Counted from the stretch's first letter, positions 46,311 to 58,921 are shown. The stretch: DNA of 64,000 nucleotides from Turritopsis dohrnii (GCA_027922465.2 BQMF02000366.1:124001-188000), one strand, 5' to 3'. The notes: generated from the sequence alone by a model not told the origin. Numbers and translations: made by a program.

Positions 46311-47654
46311 TTTGATGAAAATATATTATTGTATACTTATAAGCAAATAAAATAAAATGACAAAAATGAAACTAGGAAGAATAAAAATTTTGCTATTAAT
46401 TTTCATCAAATCTCCAACAATAAATCAATTTTCATTCATTGGAAAATTGGTTTTCATTAACGGCATATGCAAATTGAAATGTCATGTTTTCTTCAAGCAT
46501 CATTTTAACGATTGTGTCAAGAGAGACACCACAGGGAGTTTATCTAATGCAACTGCCAAACTTCCAAATATTCAAAGTAAACAAACTAAATAAACAAACT
46601 AAGCAAACAAACATAAATAATGAAAGACGATTTAAAAAGAAACGTGAGAATATTTATGTTTTATATCATCTATTGTTTAAAGCTGCAAAAAAGTTTTATG
46701 CCGTCATTTGACATCTGAATAAAAGCAATTGCTTAAGTAAAATGTTTTCAAGCATGCGTATCATTGGGTTTGTTAAAGTGAAAGCGATAAAAAATTGTTA
46801 CAGAACCATTTTGCTTTCGGAAATTGATCTTATTGTTAAACATCTTATTTGATCGTTAAGAAATCAAAGTTTTTCCAAAATTATTTTTCAATTTTCTCTT
46901 CTTCAGCTTTTCCATTCCCTAAAAAATTACGAGAAAGACCAACTAATAAGGATTCCTTTGATATGATCATAAATAAAATAAAACAGTCCTAAAGGGCGGT
47001 AACTCAGCCGATATAACAATTATATTTGCGATTAAATTGTACTCATGTTACACTACAGGCAAGCCCTTTGAGATGACGCTTATAGTAAAAGGCTAGTACG
47101 AAGTGAGGAAGACTAAATAAATTGCAGAAGTATATCTAACATAAATTATGTAAAATTATATGGATCGAAGACTTTCACAATTGTATTGACTTCAGCACTA
47201 TTAAATCTATTACAATCAAATGAGTTAAAATAGGTCAAACTTGCTTAAAAACTGAAGACCTTGTCAAATCTGCAAAAGTGACTGCCAGATTTAACATCAG
47301 GACCTTCCAATTGCTCTTTGTGCAAAACTTTCAAATTTTGCCAGAAATGCGAAACATATTTAAGTAAACGTTACATGAAATTGTTCACAACTTGGATTAG
47401 TAGGAGCAGGAGAAACTAGGGCATTTCAAAGATTTTACTCCATGACAATATAAAAATTATATTGTATATAATTTCAATCAACATAACATGCAATATGAAA
47501 ATCTGTTTCTACTCAACCTTCCAGTGGAAGATCAAGAAGTACCTTAAGCGGATTTACTTTTACGTGGACTTATTTTTGCGAGGCACGTGGATTTTTTTTT
47601 CAGAATTGTTCATGTCTTCACGTTTTGCGCGCAAAAAAATCCCCTTAAGATAAG
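46311..47654. other. No gene; dispersed repeat copy B inside
   Basis: A dispersed repeat (46849-46965) is the only structure recognised. The ORF at 46357-46593 lacks any motif. Confidence 0.45.
46849..46965. repeat. Dispersed repeat, copy B of three
   Basis: Begins GATCGTTAAGAAATCA, keeps the TTTTCTCTTCTTCAGC pyrimidine block and ends GGATTCCTTTGATATGA. Same orientation as copies A and C. Confidence 0.65.
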
Positions 47655-47797
47655 TCGTAACGTGTGCAAGAGAGTGTTAACAATTCAAACATAAAAGAAA
47701 AACATTCAAACAATTCCATTGGTAATATAAACCGAAGTGACAAATTATGTTAATGCGCTTCTCCACAAGTTGCACCTGCCCTCTAGATCCGCCACTG
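47655..47797. mobile_element. Diverged relative of the hAT-like MITE at 1017
   Basis: Shares GAGTGTTAACAATTCAAACA, the central AATTCCATTGGTAATATAAA block, ACAAATTATGTTAATGC and the right end GATCCGCCACTG with the first copy. The left TIR is not recognisable, so this copy is truncated or rearranged. Confidence 0.65.
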
Positions 47798-48824
47798 CCT
47801 GCATATTATCATTTGAATCTTTTCATGGAGTTTATAGAAAAAGCAATCGTGCACGAAAAGACAAAAAAATCTTTGTTAGGATCCGTATTACAATGTTCTT
47901 TTCAAACATGTTATATTGTGTCCTAGCATGTTACACTCCAAATCTTCAATTTATGTTTATGTATATTGGTTTGATTCCAATTATCATTCCTGACATTGAG
48001 TATATTCCAAACATAATCATTGTGCCATTGTGGTTTGCAGTAGAAAAAATTCCAATGTGAATTTAACACTAATCAGTCCCACACAGTGGTACTTGATCGA
48101 GCATTATACAGTGACTAATAATTAGATACAGTTTGCAATTCACCAAATTACTTCCTTCTTTAAATTTATTAAACGTTAATCTCAACCACTTTTCAATTCA
48201 CTGTGACGTTACGGAGCCAGAAAAACAGTTTTATTAAACATAATCGTTCACCAATATCTTGTGCATGATGTTTATGCTTTCAGTTATTATGTCGGAATGA
48301 AGACAGTTTGGGTCCGTTAAGTCACAAGTGAAGTAATTTTGTGCTTTCAATGACAATTTCACTTGCTTACTTTTTTTCAATATCGTCAACTTTCAGTGTA
48401 ATATTTATCAAAGGAAATGAGCTGTTTTATGGATTTATTGATAAGACGTATTCACCAGTAATGTACATACATTTCTGTTGTGATATTGAAAGTTTTTGCA
48501 CAGCACAGTTTTGTTTATTATCAATCCTTCATCTTCTTTTTCAAGAACTTTTCCCAGAGTCAACTAAACATAAACATTGCCTACAAGGAATGTTTTCATG
48601 GTAATATTTCCATGGCAATAGTTGATAAAGACAGGAAAGAAGTCTTAAAATTCTTCTTCAAAGATTCTACAAAGCTACTTTAACAACTTCCTCAAAACAA
48701 AAGCGAAATCGTTTCACGTTCTCTGTGTGCATATTTTACAGACTAGATAATAAAAATTTTAAAGATTGAATTGGAAACTTTTCAACATAAAACAGCGAAA
48801 ATAACTTCTAAAAGTATTTCAAAA
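47798..48824. other. No gene recognised
   Basis: ORFs at 47737-48060, 48341-48604 and 48480-48683 have no supporting motif. AT-rich spacer. Confidence 0.45.
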
Positions 48825-50151
48825 CCCACCAAACACGTCTTAATCTGGCGACGTCTTAATCTTGTCAGGAAGTCATATGACTTCTTTATGACTTTTTCAT
48901 GACGTCATTTAAAGTCATTTAGCATGACGTCACGAAGGTGACTTTCTCATGACGTTATTTAAAGTCATTTAAATATGACGTCTCCAAGGTGAATTTCTCA
49001 TGACGTCATTTAAAGTCATTTAAGCGAAAAGACGAAAGGCGAAAGAAAGGCGAAAGACCAAAAGATGTGTCGAAAAAAGTGCCTTAAATAGTTATTAGCA
49101 TGTTTTCTATAAAAGTAAAAATGTAAATTTTCCGACAACAGTTGTTTTACCTTTTCTGTACAAAATAATATAAGTATATGTTTATACACAAATTACAAAA
49201 AATATGAATTATAAAATAATAACAATGTAATGTTTTTCACCAAACAAGTAAAAGTTTGTTTTCACGTGCGAAATGTGCGATTTCACTTCATGTCCTTTAT
49301 ATTTGCTTTTTTTTTTCAGCTTTGATAAGGTCCATTGATTCGGTCTGTGCGAGTGTTTTTTATGATCTCTGGCGTTGCGTATCGTTTCTTTGTTGTTTTT
49401 TTTTGTTCTATTAGGGATCACTAATAGTGCAATTGACACTTCGCTCTTGTTACATTATATAAGATGACTTTTGATTATAACAGTAGTACGTTGTATCATA
49501 GTGCATGTGTAAGCTGTGAGATTTCCGCCAGTGGTTAAAAAAGCTTCTGTGAACAAAGCGATAATGGACGTTTTAAAACATGCCCCTGAGCGGTTGAATA
49601 AGAAATCAACAGAAAGAAACAGTTTTCTTATGTTACACTTTTTAAGTGTATATATTTAAGAGTTATATTTGTTTAGAAGATGTTTAAGCTCAAAGAATGC
49701 ATTTATCTATCCCCATCACTTCGGTAAGGTCAAAATCTTTGCGTCCCATCATGGTTAAGCACATTTTCAATCGTAATAAAAATGTCAGGACTGGGTCGTA
49801 TGACGTCTCAGTGACGTTGTAGTGACGTTGTAGAAGAATCTCTTTAATTCCCAAACTTCGATGAGGTCAAAATCTGTGCGTTCCATCGTGATTTAGCAAA
49901 TTTTCAATCGCAATAATAATGTCAGGACGTGGTCATATGACGTCTCAGTGACGTCTCAGTGACGTCGCAGAAGACTTGCATTGAAACAGCTAGGTTATAA
50001 GGAGGTTACTTGATGACGTCCTTGCGAGGTCACGGATCTGACGTCGCTTTTTGTTGCAAATATGACGTTATGATGACCTTTTCATGACGTCATATAAGGT
50101 CATCGTCCGACTTGATTATGACGTCATAAGGACGTCATGGTGTTTGGTGGG
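48825..50151. mobile_element. TIR element with GACGTC-rich ends (1327 bp)
   Basis: Both termini are CCCACCAAACAC inverted, followed by subterminal blocks crowded with GACGTC and ATGACGTCAT. On the left, TGACGTCATTTAAAGTCATT recurs three times about 60 bp apart. On the right, CATGACGTCAT and GACGTCATAAGGACGTCAT lie close to the end. No transposase is recognised. A clean target duplication is not seen (AA outside both ends). The family is unknown. Confidence 0.7.
49715..49990. repeat. 136-bp direct repeat, two copies, inside the TIR element
   Basis: The phrase AAGGTCAAAATCT...TCCCATC...ATTTTCAATCG...AATGTCAGGAC...CATATGACGTCTCAGTGACGT occurs twice, 136 bp apart. Each copy ends in a string of GTGACGT words. 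Confidence 0.7.
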
Positions 50152-50662
50152 AATTATAAAAAAGTTAATATTTTCATGAGTTTATACTCAAAGTGGCCTT
50201 TGTGTATTTTAGGTCTGTCATTAACTATTCTGAATAAACAAACAATCCGAAATCCGAACGGACTTTCCGAAAACGGCAAAATTTAGTGAAGAATAATGAA
50301 GAATAATGAAAAACGCCGATTCCAATACTCATCTTGATCTTAAGATCGGTTGAGTAATTACTTAGATATTTCCTTCATAAAGAAAACAAACAAACATGAC
50401 ACGTCATAAATAATGAAAGACGATTTAAAAAGAAATTTGAGAATATTTACGTTTTGTATCCTCTTTGTAGAAGCTTAGTTTTATTAAAAACCTATTTCAG
50501 AAGTAGGTTTGAAATTAAAGTTAAAAATCATGTGTATATATAATCTAGGAATAAATATATGGAATAGATTTAGTCCTTGCAGACAGGAAACCAACGTGAA
50601 TTATTTGTTTTCGGGCTTATGTTGTTATTCGAATTACTGTTTTACATAGTTTCATTTCAGGT
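50152..50662. other. 5' flank of the sulfotransferase gene
   Basis: No other feature. TTTCATTTCAG at 50650-50660 is a good splice acceptor directly before GTATG, so the coding exon may be preceded by a 5' non-coding exon. Confidence 0.45.
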
Positions 50663-51532
50663 ATGTTCTCTATTCGTGAAAGCCAATCAAAGTATCCAAA
50701 ATTACCGGATGAAGTTGTTTTGTCCAATGGTGAACGGTCAGGGATATATCGTCCAAGTTTCATGCCGACGCAGAAACTTCGAGACATGCCAATGAAAGAT
50801 ACTGATGTTTTGTTGGTAACATATCCCAGATCAGGAACAACTCTAACCCAAGTCGTGATGCTTTGTTTAATGGAAGGTACAACAAAGAATCTTTCAGAAA
50901 ACAAAATAGATGGTATATGGGAAGCTTTTCCATATTTGGAAGTAACTATTCCAGAAATGAATGGATTTGATGTTGTGACAAGCAAAATTAACGATCCCTA
51001 CCGTTTGATAAAAACACATCTACCAAGATGGCTTGCTCCTACATCCAATCCTGGCAAAAGAGTATTCGTAACACGTGACGTAAAGGATGCACTTGTATCA
51101 CTATTTCATTTCTATCAAAATCACCAGCGCTTCGGAGATGCAAGTAATGTAGACTTTGAGACGTTTTACGAGATGTTTGTAAGTGGTCAAGTTATGTATT
51201 CGGATTGGTTTCATTTTCATCGTGATTGGCTCGATTTGAAAGGTGACAACGAGATCTGGTTGCGGTATGAAGATCTGGTTGAAAATTTTGACAAAACAAT
51301 AAAACAACTCGCCATATTTTTGAACGTAGCATTGTCCGATACACTGTTAAGAGATGTTAGAAATCTTATCAAAGTCGATACGATGAGAAAAACTTTTAAC
51401 GTGCCCTTTGTGAAAGATTTTGTGAGGAAAGGTGTTGTTGGTGATCATGTGAATTACTTGACCGAAGAGCAAATCAAGTATCTGGATGAAAAGACAAAGG
51501 AAATTGCTCCAGAACTCTATGAACGTATGTAA
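50663..51532 (+). CDS. Cytosolic sulfotransferase (289 aa)
   Basis: A complete intronless SULT-family protein transferring sulfate from PAPS to a hydroxyl or amine acceptor in the cytosol. The 5'-phosphosulfate loop is TYPRSGTT (residues about 53-60; Arg replaces the usual Lys). RLIKTHLP gives the catalytic His. VTRDVKDALVSLFHFYQN is the 3'-phosphate-binding Arg/Ser segment. IWLRYEDL follows, and RKGVVGDHVNYLTEEQ is the C-terminal RKGxxGD loop. Length fits the family (about 285-300). No signal peptide or membrane segment is present. The start is the ATG right after a plausible splice acceptor. The acceptor substrate cannot be told from sequence. Confidence 0.93.
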   Translation: MFSIRESQSKYPKLPDEVVLSNGERSGIYRPSFMPTQKLRDMPMKDTDVLLVTYPRSGTTLTQVVMLCLMEGTTKNLSENKIDGIWEAFPYLEVTIPEMNGFDVVTSKINDPYRLIKTHLPRWLAPTSNPGKRVFVTRDVKDALVSLFHFYQNHQRFGDASNVDFETFYEMFVSGQVMYSDWFHFHRDWLDLKGDNEIWLRYEDLVENFDKTIKQLAIFLNVALSDTLLRDVRNLIKVDTMRKTFNVPFVKDFVRKGVVGDHVNYLTEEQIKYLDEKTKEIAPELYERM

Positions 51533-51646
51533 CTCTCTAGAATTTATGTTTTTCATCACAGATACAGCTATGCTTCGAAAAAAGGACAATCATTTTATAG
51601 CATGTTTAGGATTAGGGTTAACGCCCCTTAAAATAATTAATAATTT

Positions 51647-51652
51647 AATAAA
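51647..51652 (+). terminator. Polyadenylation signal AATAAA for the sulfotransferase
   Basis: First AATAAA after the stop, 115 bp downstream. Plausible by position only. Confidence 0.5.
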
Positions 51653-53173
51653 CGCAAGTTTGAACATATCTTAAAATACATTTGCAAGCAATATCAACAT
51701 TACTACTCTGTAGTCGAATAACATGCGAAATCCATGTGAACGCTGGCCTTAGTTATACAGATAACATTGACTGTAACTACAAAACTACTTTTTCTGAGGA
51801 AGTTTTACTCAATACATGGAACTGCATTTTCCGCCTTTAAGCATTCCAATGGAAAACTAGAAGATAATTCATAACGAAAGATTTCTTCGCTCTTTTCTGG
51901 AGTAAGGAAAGTTTAATTTCAACAGCGGATCGATACGGATTAGTAATTATGAATTCATATTTAGGAGTAAGAAAAATTTGTTTATTAGCGGGAATCGGAA
52001 AAATCATGTTTCGTTTACAAGACACTATTTTTATTTTGAATTTTAGGGAATTATAAAACGTGCGTTTCAGAATGTTGTAAACGGAAAATTCACAACTGTC
52101 ATTTTTAAATGAATATGCTTAATTTTCGAAATAAGTTTTACATCAATGGAAAGTCATTTTCAAGTTCATTACACTAGTGTATTTTTGTGAAAAATGAAAA
52201 GGTGATTTAATAAGGGAAACGTCTTGGAAACATATAATAAAATTTTTAAACAAATTTCTTTTTGATAGACATTGATCGTTAAAAAATTAGTGAGTTTTCC
52301 CAAACTTATTTTTTGATTTTCTCTTCCTCTTCTTTTCCATTTCCTTTACATCATGAGAAAGGTTAAAAGATAAGGATTCCATTGATATAATTTAGAAAAA
52401 GAAATTATCAACTTTGAAAAGAAAAAGAAAAAGATATTTTGAAACATTGACAGCTGTTTAGAAAAAAACGAAAAATGTTTAAAGGCGAGCACCACAAATT
52501 TGTATTTGTTTGCTAATATTGTTAAATACATAGTTTAAATGATTTTTAAAAGTTCTTTCTACTTGAATTTATCCTTTCATTTGTAAATTCAATGAACAGG
52601 TTTAACAAAAACTTTCAAGTTTCAATTTTTTAACAATAATTTGAAGGTCTCAGTACCAAGATAAAACTAATAGAAAGTGTGTATGGATTTAATGCTTAGA
52701 AACAATAAGCACAGTGTAATTAAACTACGTGTCAACTTAAACTTAGAGGGTGTTTACATGTGAACGGGCTAACCCGTTAAACAGGCTGGATCGCTTAGCC
52801 GAGATCTCGCTTATATTGAGAAACTAGTAACCCGGGTAAAGATTTTTACTGAGTTTAACTTCAAAAAGGATGTGTCAAATTCGCTTTCCCCGTGTGTTTA
52901 TGTGAAAACCAAGCCAGACCGCTAAAGTGAGATTTGGCTTCAGTGGAATGAAAGTTTTCCATATGAACATCCACAACTGGGGTAGTACGAAAGAAAATGG
53001 AAATGAATGATTTACATTGAAATTTCTGTATAAACAACACTTTATATTAAATCCCTTCTTCAAATAAATGCCTCAATTCAACGTCCTTGAATTTGTTTAG
53101 TCACAAATGAACTTATTGTATTTTTGAACTTTTGTATCAACTGTATTAATGTGTTATTATTATTATCTTATTA
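51653..53173. other. No gene; dispersed repeat copy C inside
   Basis: Apart from the repeat at 52274-52392 nothing is recognised. ORFs of about 60 codons are unsupported. Confidence 0.45.
52274..52392. repeat. Dispersed repeat, copy C of three
   Basis: Begins GATCGTTAAAAAATTAG, carries TTTTCTCTTCCTCTTC and ends GGATTCCATTGATATAATTT. Closest in block order to copy A. Confidence 0.65.
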
Positions 53174-53260
53174 TACTAATTCGCGATTGTGTGTCACACT
53201 TTTATTTTAGAGAGTGACATATTTGTTTTTTTTTCACGGTCAAATCCTTCTTATTTTTTC
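53174..53260 (+). repeat. Repeat family headed ACTAATTCGCGATTGTGTG, copy 1
   Basis: The stretch from ATTATACTAATTCGCGATTG through CACGGTCAAAT...TTCTTA recurs at 58922-59005 with substitutions. Probably the end of a larger interspersed repeat whose other end I cannot define. Confidence 0.55.
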
Positions 53261-55792
53261 CCTTTTTGTCGTAAAACCACGTAGAGTCGAGAACACTTTT
53301 TTTGATTTTCCGCGATTAGTATATGCTCCTCCGTTTTGTTATTTTTGGTTTGCGCAGTGGAAATCAGCCGAAAAACGTCTTTGGAGGAGTGCGAGCAATG
53401 CAATGTTAATCGTTCGAAACTTGCCAACGATCATTTCGTGAGCAAGAAACTTCGCGAAGAAGACGTGTTTCTTTTTGTATACGAATATTTTAATTTAAAT
53501 TTGATTGTTTTAGGCAGCAAATCGACGAAAGAACTGACGAAGAAACACAGGTTTGTATGCACGAAGGTATTGTTATTATTATAAAACGTTAATAAAAGAA
53601 CACGGGTTAGTTGTTTGTTTACAATGAAAAATCATATTTAGATATACAGAAGAAGTGCAGTGAAGTTTTTAAAAATTAGCTGCAGAAAGATCGAACGAAC
53701 AAAAGGTATTATTATAAAACTGTTATTTTTGATTAATAGAAGAACAAGTTAGTATTTAAATGTATTTAAATGTTTGTTTACGTTTTAGTTATCAATTTAT
53801 TGTTAAACTTTTATTGTTATTGTATTTTAGATTTTATTTTAGATTAATAAAAGAACAGGTATAACCACATGCTTAGGTGAGTTTTTAAACAGATGTTGTT
53901 TTTTATATATAGGTTTTTTCAGAGGAAAACGAAACGAAGAACGAGATGAAGAAAGTCTATTTTTATTTTACGAGCTGTTTAAGTATTTCTTTTTATAGTT
54001 ATCAAATAGTTATGGGAGTGCAGCAGTAGAGTAGTGTAGATGAAGTTGAAGTTGTTTAAAAATGGCTGCAGAAAGGATGCTGTTTATTTACATTGGTGAA
54101 GAAAATGGTTATACTTCTTTTTTCGGAGAGAAATTGTTTGGAAAAGATATAAAGTAATATACATAAGTACATGAGTCAAACGGATTTAGAATAGAGCGTT
54201 AAAAGAGAGTAAAAACAGAGTTAAAACGATCAAATCATTAAGATGCATGTCCCTCGAGCAGTTAATGATTTGTTTTGGTAACGAAGTTGCTGTTCCTTAT
54301 TTTATTTAATTCAAAATGGCTTCACAGTTATGAAGTGAAGTTACGAAGTTACGAAGAAAGCATTTTTATGGTATTGGTATTGGTATTGGAATTTCAGTAG
54401 AAAGCAAAGAGAAAGTGTATCTTTACAATAGGAAAGTATGCTGGAAAGTTAATCGAGTGTTAATTTGTTTACAGGTATGAAATACAGAAAGTAAAAGAGT
54501 TTAGAAGTGTAAGATAATGGCTACAGAACATGATCAATATTGTTTACTATCATGATGATGTGAATTGGTATTGAAAGGTAAAGTTAAAATAGTATCTATT
54601 TAGTTAAACACTGTTAGTATTAGTGGATACATAAAGGATAAGAGGGATGTTTACTGTTGTGTTTTGAATTTTCCAGCAGAGAGGAGCTTTGAACTGGAAA
54701 TAAAAAATGGCTCCACGACTGTTTTCATATGTGAAAAATTTTTCAGCTATACTAATTCTGTCATCACGATTGTGTTTTTAATTATTATTTTTAAGGTTAA
54801 TACATTTTCAAAGTTTCTTTTACTTTGTTTTGTTTTTCTTTAGATTTCGTCATAGCATGATTAGGTTTTTTGTATATGTTTTTTTAATGTTTTGATCTGT
54901 TAAAATAGAAATGAAGCACATGATGGGTTATAATGTCGAGAGGGTTAGTTAAGATTTACTTACTTAATGACTGTGCAATGAAACTATCTTACAAAAAATA
55001 TGTGTTGTTGGCTGTATTTTTCTTAAGTTTATATTTTATCGCGTTTATGCATATTTTGTGTTATGGTAATCGTTTACGTACTATGCCTAGGTATATAACT
55101 TTGAATTTATGATTTTATTTGTGACTTTTTATCTTTTGTGTAAATTTTTCTTCTTAGTTATTGTTTTTAGCATAAATACGTACTTGAATTTCCTTTTTTT
55201 TTTTTTGTTTCTTTTTTTTTTTTCGGTATTACAATTGAAACATTATTCTTTTAGGCAATAATAAAAAAAGCATAAAGAAATGAAACTCATGGTTTTAATC
55301 ATGATGTTGATGGTTTTGGGAAGAACTAACTATATCATTTCAAAAATTCATTAATGGTTGCAGTCCAGAAGTAACTTTTGAACAAAAGAAAAAGTTGGAA
55401 GGTATCATTTTTGTAATGTTATTCAATGTTTGGTTTTGTATGTCTTAGTAAACGGTTCTGTGTTATATATTGCATATTTTTACATTAAAGTTACTTCTCT
55501 TCTGCGTATGAATATATATTCTGAGCCATGTTGCTATTTGTTTCTGTTTTAAATTTTCTGAATGTAAGAAATGAATTAAAAAATTAATGCCTGAAAAGAA
55601 ACTTTTGCAAGAGTTAAATTCTGCGACACAACGCATACTGAACATGGGTGGCGAACGACGCCTCCTGGGATGTTTTTGAGTTGCGATTCTATGATTTATT
55701 TTTTCGTCACGGGGTACGTACACGGGAATGGTGGATTTGACCTAATTTTTTTGAAGTTAAGTTCGGTAAAACGTTTTTACCCGAGATACTAG
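53261..55792. other. No gene; degenerate tandem-like array
   Basis: The phrase ATGGCT(G/A)CAGAA or a near variant recurs at about 53682, 54064, 54319, 54519 and 54711, each after a purine-rich run and often near GAAGAA and GTTTAC words. AATAAAAGAACAGGT/GGGTTAG also repeats (53590, 53740, 53850). No ORF survives. A Helitron 3'-end-like GGGTGGCGAACGACGCC lies at about 55646. Confidence 0.4.
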
Positions 55793-56700
55793 TCTATATA
55801 TTAATAGCCGATTCTCCGTTTGTTTGTCTGTAAGTCACGCAAAATGGTACATTGAGTTGTGAGTGAAATTATGTCTTTTTTGTGTGCGACGTCAGTGCGA
55901 AACAAATTGCAACCCCAATCGAACGTGACTTTTTTTGGCTGGTGAACTAATAGGAATAACGTTTTGTTTATTAAAATTATTATAAATTTTATATTCCAAG
56001 GACAACTGTTGACTTGGCTTTGAAAACTAGATACAAAGAAACCAACTGATTAAACATTTTGGACAACAAGCAGTGGTGGCATAACATGTAGCGTATTCGG
56101 TTTGCCAGTGTTGTATCCTAACGCTTGGCTGACTGTCTGAGATCGGTGAACCTTTTTTTCGAGCAATTGAAATGTTTAAAAAACGAAGCTTTCCTTGCAC
56201 GAAAAAAGTGGGTCATGAAACAAAATATTTTTTTGCTTTTGTTTTAATAATTTAATTTCTTTGTTATGCGCTTCTGATCGAACATATTTTTATTCACTTT
56301 ATTCATTTAGCACGTGCCTTTTTTCTCTCCTCCTTTGCGATCTTTTTTAAAAGAGAAACCAATTTCCCCCTACGTTTAATTAATAGCACCCATGTTAGAG
56401 CGCGTAACTTTTTTAAAACAAAAGCTGATAATAAGTTGAAGTTTTTCTCAATACGTTTTGAGTGTATTGTTATACTGATCAACGATTGGTTTTAAAAAAT
56501 AAATAAGTAACACATCATGAAAAAGCTGAAAAATAGTTGATGTAACACTGATGTAACACTGATGTAACACTGACTGTACACCAGAGGTTTTGACTTCGAA
56601 TCAGCTTCTGGCTGAACACAAGTTGTACGAGCCGTTTATAAGGAAATTTGACGTTTAGCAGGTAGACATGGGCGGCGAGCGACGCCGCCTCGGCGGCTAG
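55793..56700 (+). mobile_element. Helitron-like element, copy 1 (908 bp)
   Basis: Starts TCTATATATTAATAGCC and ends in a GC-rich hairpin (GGCGGCG-AGCGA-CGCCGCC) followed by CGGCGGCTAG. Helitrons begin with TC, end in CTRR after a short hairpin, and have no TIRs. No Rep/helicase is present, so it is non-autonomous. Its 3' end abuts the 5' end of copy 2. A 12-bp GATGTAACACTG repeat (three times) lies near 56540. Confidence 0.7.
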
Positions 56701-57535
56701 TCTATATATTAATAGCCGATTCTCTGTTTGTTTGTCTGTAAGTCACGCAAAATGGTAGATTAAGTTGTGAGCGAAATTATTTCTTTTTTTGTGTGCGACG
56801 TGAGTTCGAAGCAAATACATTGCAACCCCAATCGAACGTGACTTTTTTTGGCTGATGAACTAATAGGAATAACGTTTCGTTTTTATTATTTTGTTAGTTT
56901 TATATTCCACGTTGACTTGGCTTTGAAAACAATACATCAACTAAATACAAAGAAACTAACTGATTAAACATTTTGGACAAAAAGGAGCAGTGGCAGAACG
57001 TGGCAGCATATGTTCGGTTTGACACTAACTCTTGCCTGACTGTCTGAGACGGGTGAACTTTTTTTTTGAGCAATCAAAATGTTAAAAAACCGATAGGTAA
57101 AAAAAGAGTATCATATCAAAACAAAATGATTTTTTTTTTTGCTTTTCTTTTAATAAATTAATTTCTTCTTTTAATTGTTAAGCGTTCTGATCGAACGTTT
57201 TTTTATTCTATTTATTCATTTAGCACGTGCCTTTTTTCTCTCCTCCGTGTGAACTTTTTAAGAAGAGAAACCATTTCCCCCTTACGTTTGATAGCACCCA
57301 TGTTAGAGGGCGTAACTTTTTTAAAACAAAAGTTAATAAAAAGTTTTCTCCCTATACGTTTCGAGTGTATTGTTACACTGATAAAAGATCGGTTTTACCA
57401 GAGGTTGTGACTTCGAATCTGCTTTTGGTTGAACACATGTTGTACGAGCCGTTTATAAGGAAATTTTACGTTTATTGATACAGGGATACATTGACAGTGG
57501 ACATGGGCGGCGAGCGACGCCGCCTTGGCGGCTAG
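56701..57535 (+). mobile_element. Helitron-like element, copy 2 (835 bp)
   Basis: Same 5' TCTATATATTAATAGCC and the same 3' hairpin and CTAG end as copy 1, with a shorter interior. It begins on the base after copy 1 ends and is followed by TTATTATTATT, so the insertion lies before a T as expected for Helitrons. Confidence 0.7.
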
Positions 57536-58499
57536 TTATTATTATTATCAACAATCTTTATACAGGTATTTACATTTCAACAAACTTAATTGCTGCTATC
57601 AACGTGCATCCTGTTAAATAAAAATGTAAAAATAAAATAAAAGTAATAAAATTTATACAATATATTTCTACGATAATTAGTTAAAATGTCAAATGTTAAA
57701 ATCTATGAAAGCAAGATTTAAATAAGTCATCGACATAAAGTCGCTGACTTAACAACAAGGCAAGAAAAGCTAACGAGTTTCGTAAAGTAGCTAAAGTTTG
57801 ATATGTGATGTAAGAAATGTAGCTTGAAACATTCATAGAACAATGACAAAGAACAACTCTTCTATGTTATTCTTTGAAGTATTGTTTTATAGATGCCTCA
57901 GATGACCTAGCAGAAATTGGGAGCCCGTTAAAACATTTTGTTCCTGGAAACGAAAAGACTTTTTACCAAATTCTAAATTAACTCATTAAGTCATTGGAAA
58001 CTTCTGATAAAATAGGTGGATGCGCGATGATTTTAGTTAATGGCTATGGATCTGCTATTATATGATCAAAAGAATCTGATTTTCTATTTGATTAATGATG
58101 AACGTGGGTAAATTAGTAGGTGGTAAATCTATCAAAGATTTAGAAGGTCTAGCAGAAACTGGTTAAAACCACTTGACCTATATTTTATTTTGCACAAAAG
58201 TGAAACAAGCATCGGTTCAGATGTCTCTCTGTGTTACAAGCCATCCTCTGAAAATCGATCATACATGAAGGAAGTGTTTTCTTTTCGTGACTCAAACCCC
58301 TACAAATTCCGCAGTGGCGAGTCACCAGTAGCCAGGTGTTTAGTAAAAAGTTTGGTCTAAATGATACATTGATTTATTTTTTTATCTATTTTACTTCTTG
58401 TATGGTTTCTAATTATCTCAACAGAATTAGTCGATTGAAATTAGCTACATATGCTGAAGTTTTTCTTTTTTTGTTTCTTTTTAAAAGATGTTTAATGCC

Positions 58500-58541
58500 T
58501 TTTAACATATATTTCACCATGGGGCGAAATATATGTTAAAA
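58500..58541. repeat. Perfect 16-bp inverted repeat, 10-base loop
   Basis: TTTTAACATATATTTC at 58500-58515 is exactly complementary to GAAATATATGTTAAAA at 58526-58541. The loop is ACCATGGGGC. It may be a miniature palindromic repeat. No longer stem extends beyond it, which argues against a microRNA precursor. Confidence 0.7.
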
Positions 58542-58921
58542 CCGGCAGTTTCCTTCTCCACCTCCTCCTCATCCTTCTTCTCCTTATCTGTTCACTTTTA
58601 CAGCCGCGGTTCAGTATTAAATTTTCGCTCAGCAACCAAAGTAGTTAAGAATAGAGGCTAGTCTACAGCGAAGGAGTATGCCATTTTTTTCAGTCAGTGC
58701 GGATGGGCAGCAGAAGAATTTTGCTTTTTCCTGTCAGCTTTTAAAATGATTCAATAGATAAAAGGATAAATGGTGGAAATAAATCGTTTTTGTTCACTTT
58801 GCATCAACGCTTGCAACAATGTAACATCTTTAAACCTGGTTCAGACTTGACGATTACGACGATTAAAAAAAATATCAATCGTCGTAGTCGCCAATCGCCA
58901 GGTTTGAACACTCTCAAGTAT

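Noticed and set aside
51604..51622. Telomere-like TTAGGATTAGGGTTA after the sulfotransferase gene
   Set aside because: Only about two and a half units, one of them imperfect; too short to call an interstitial telomeric repeat.
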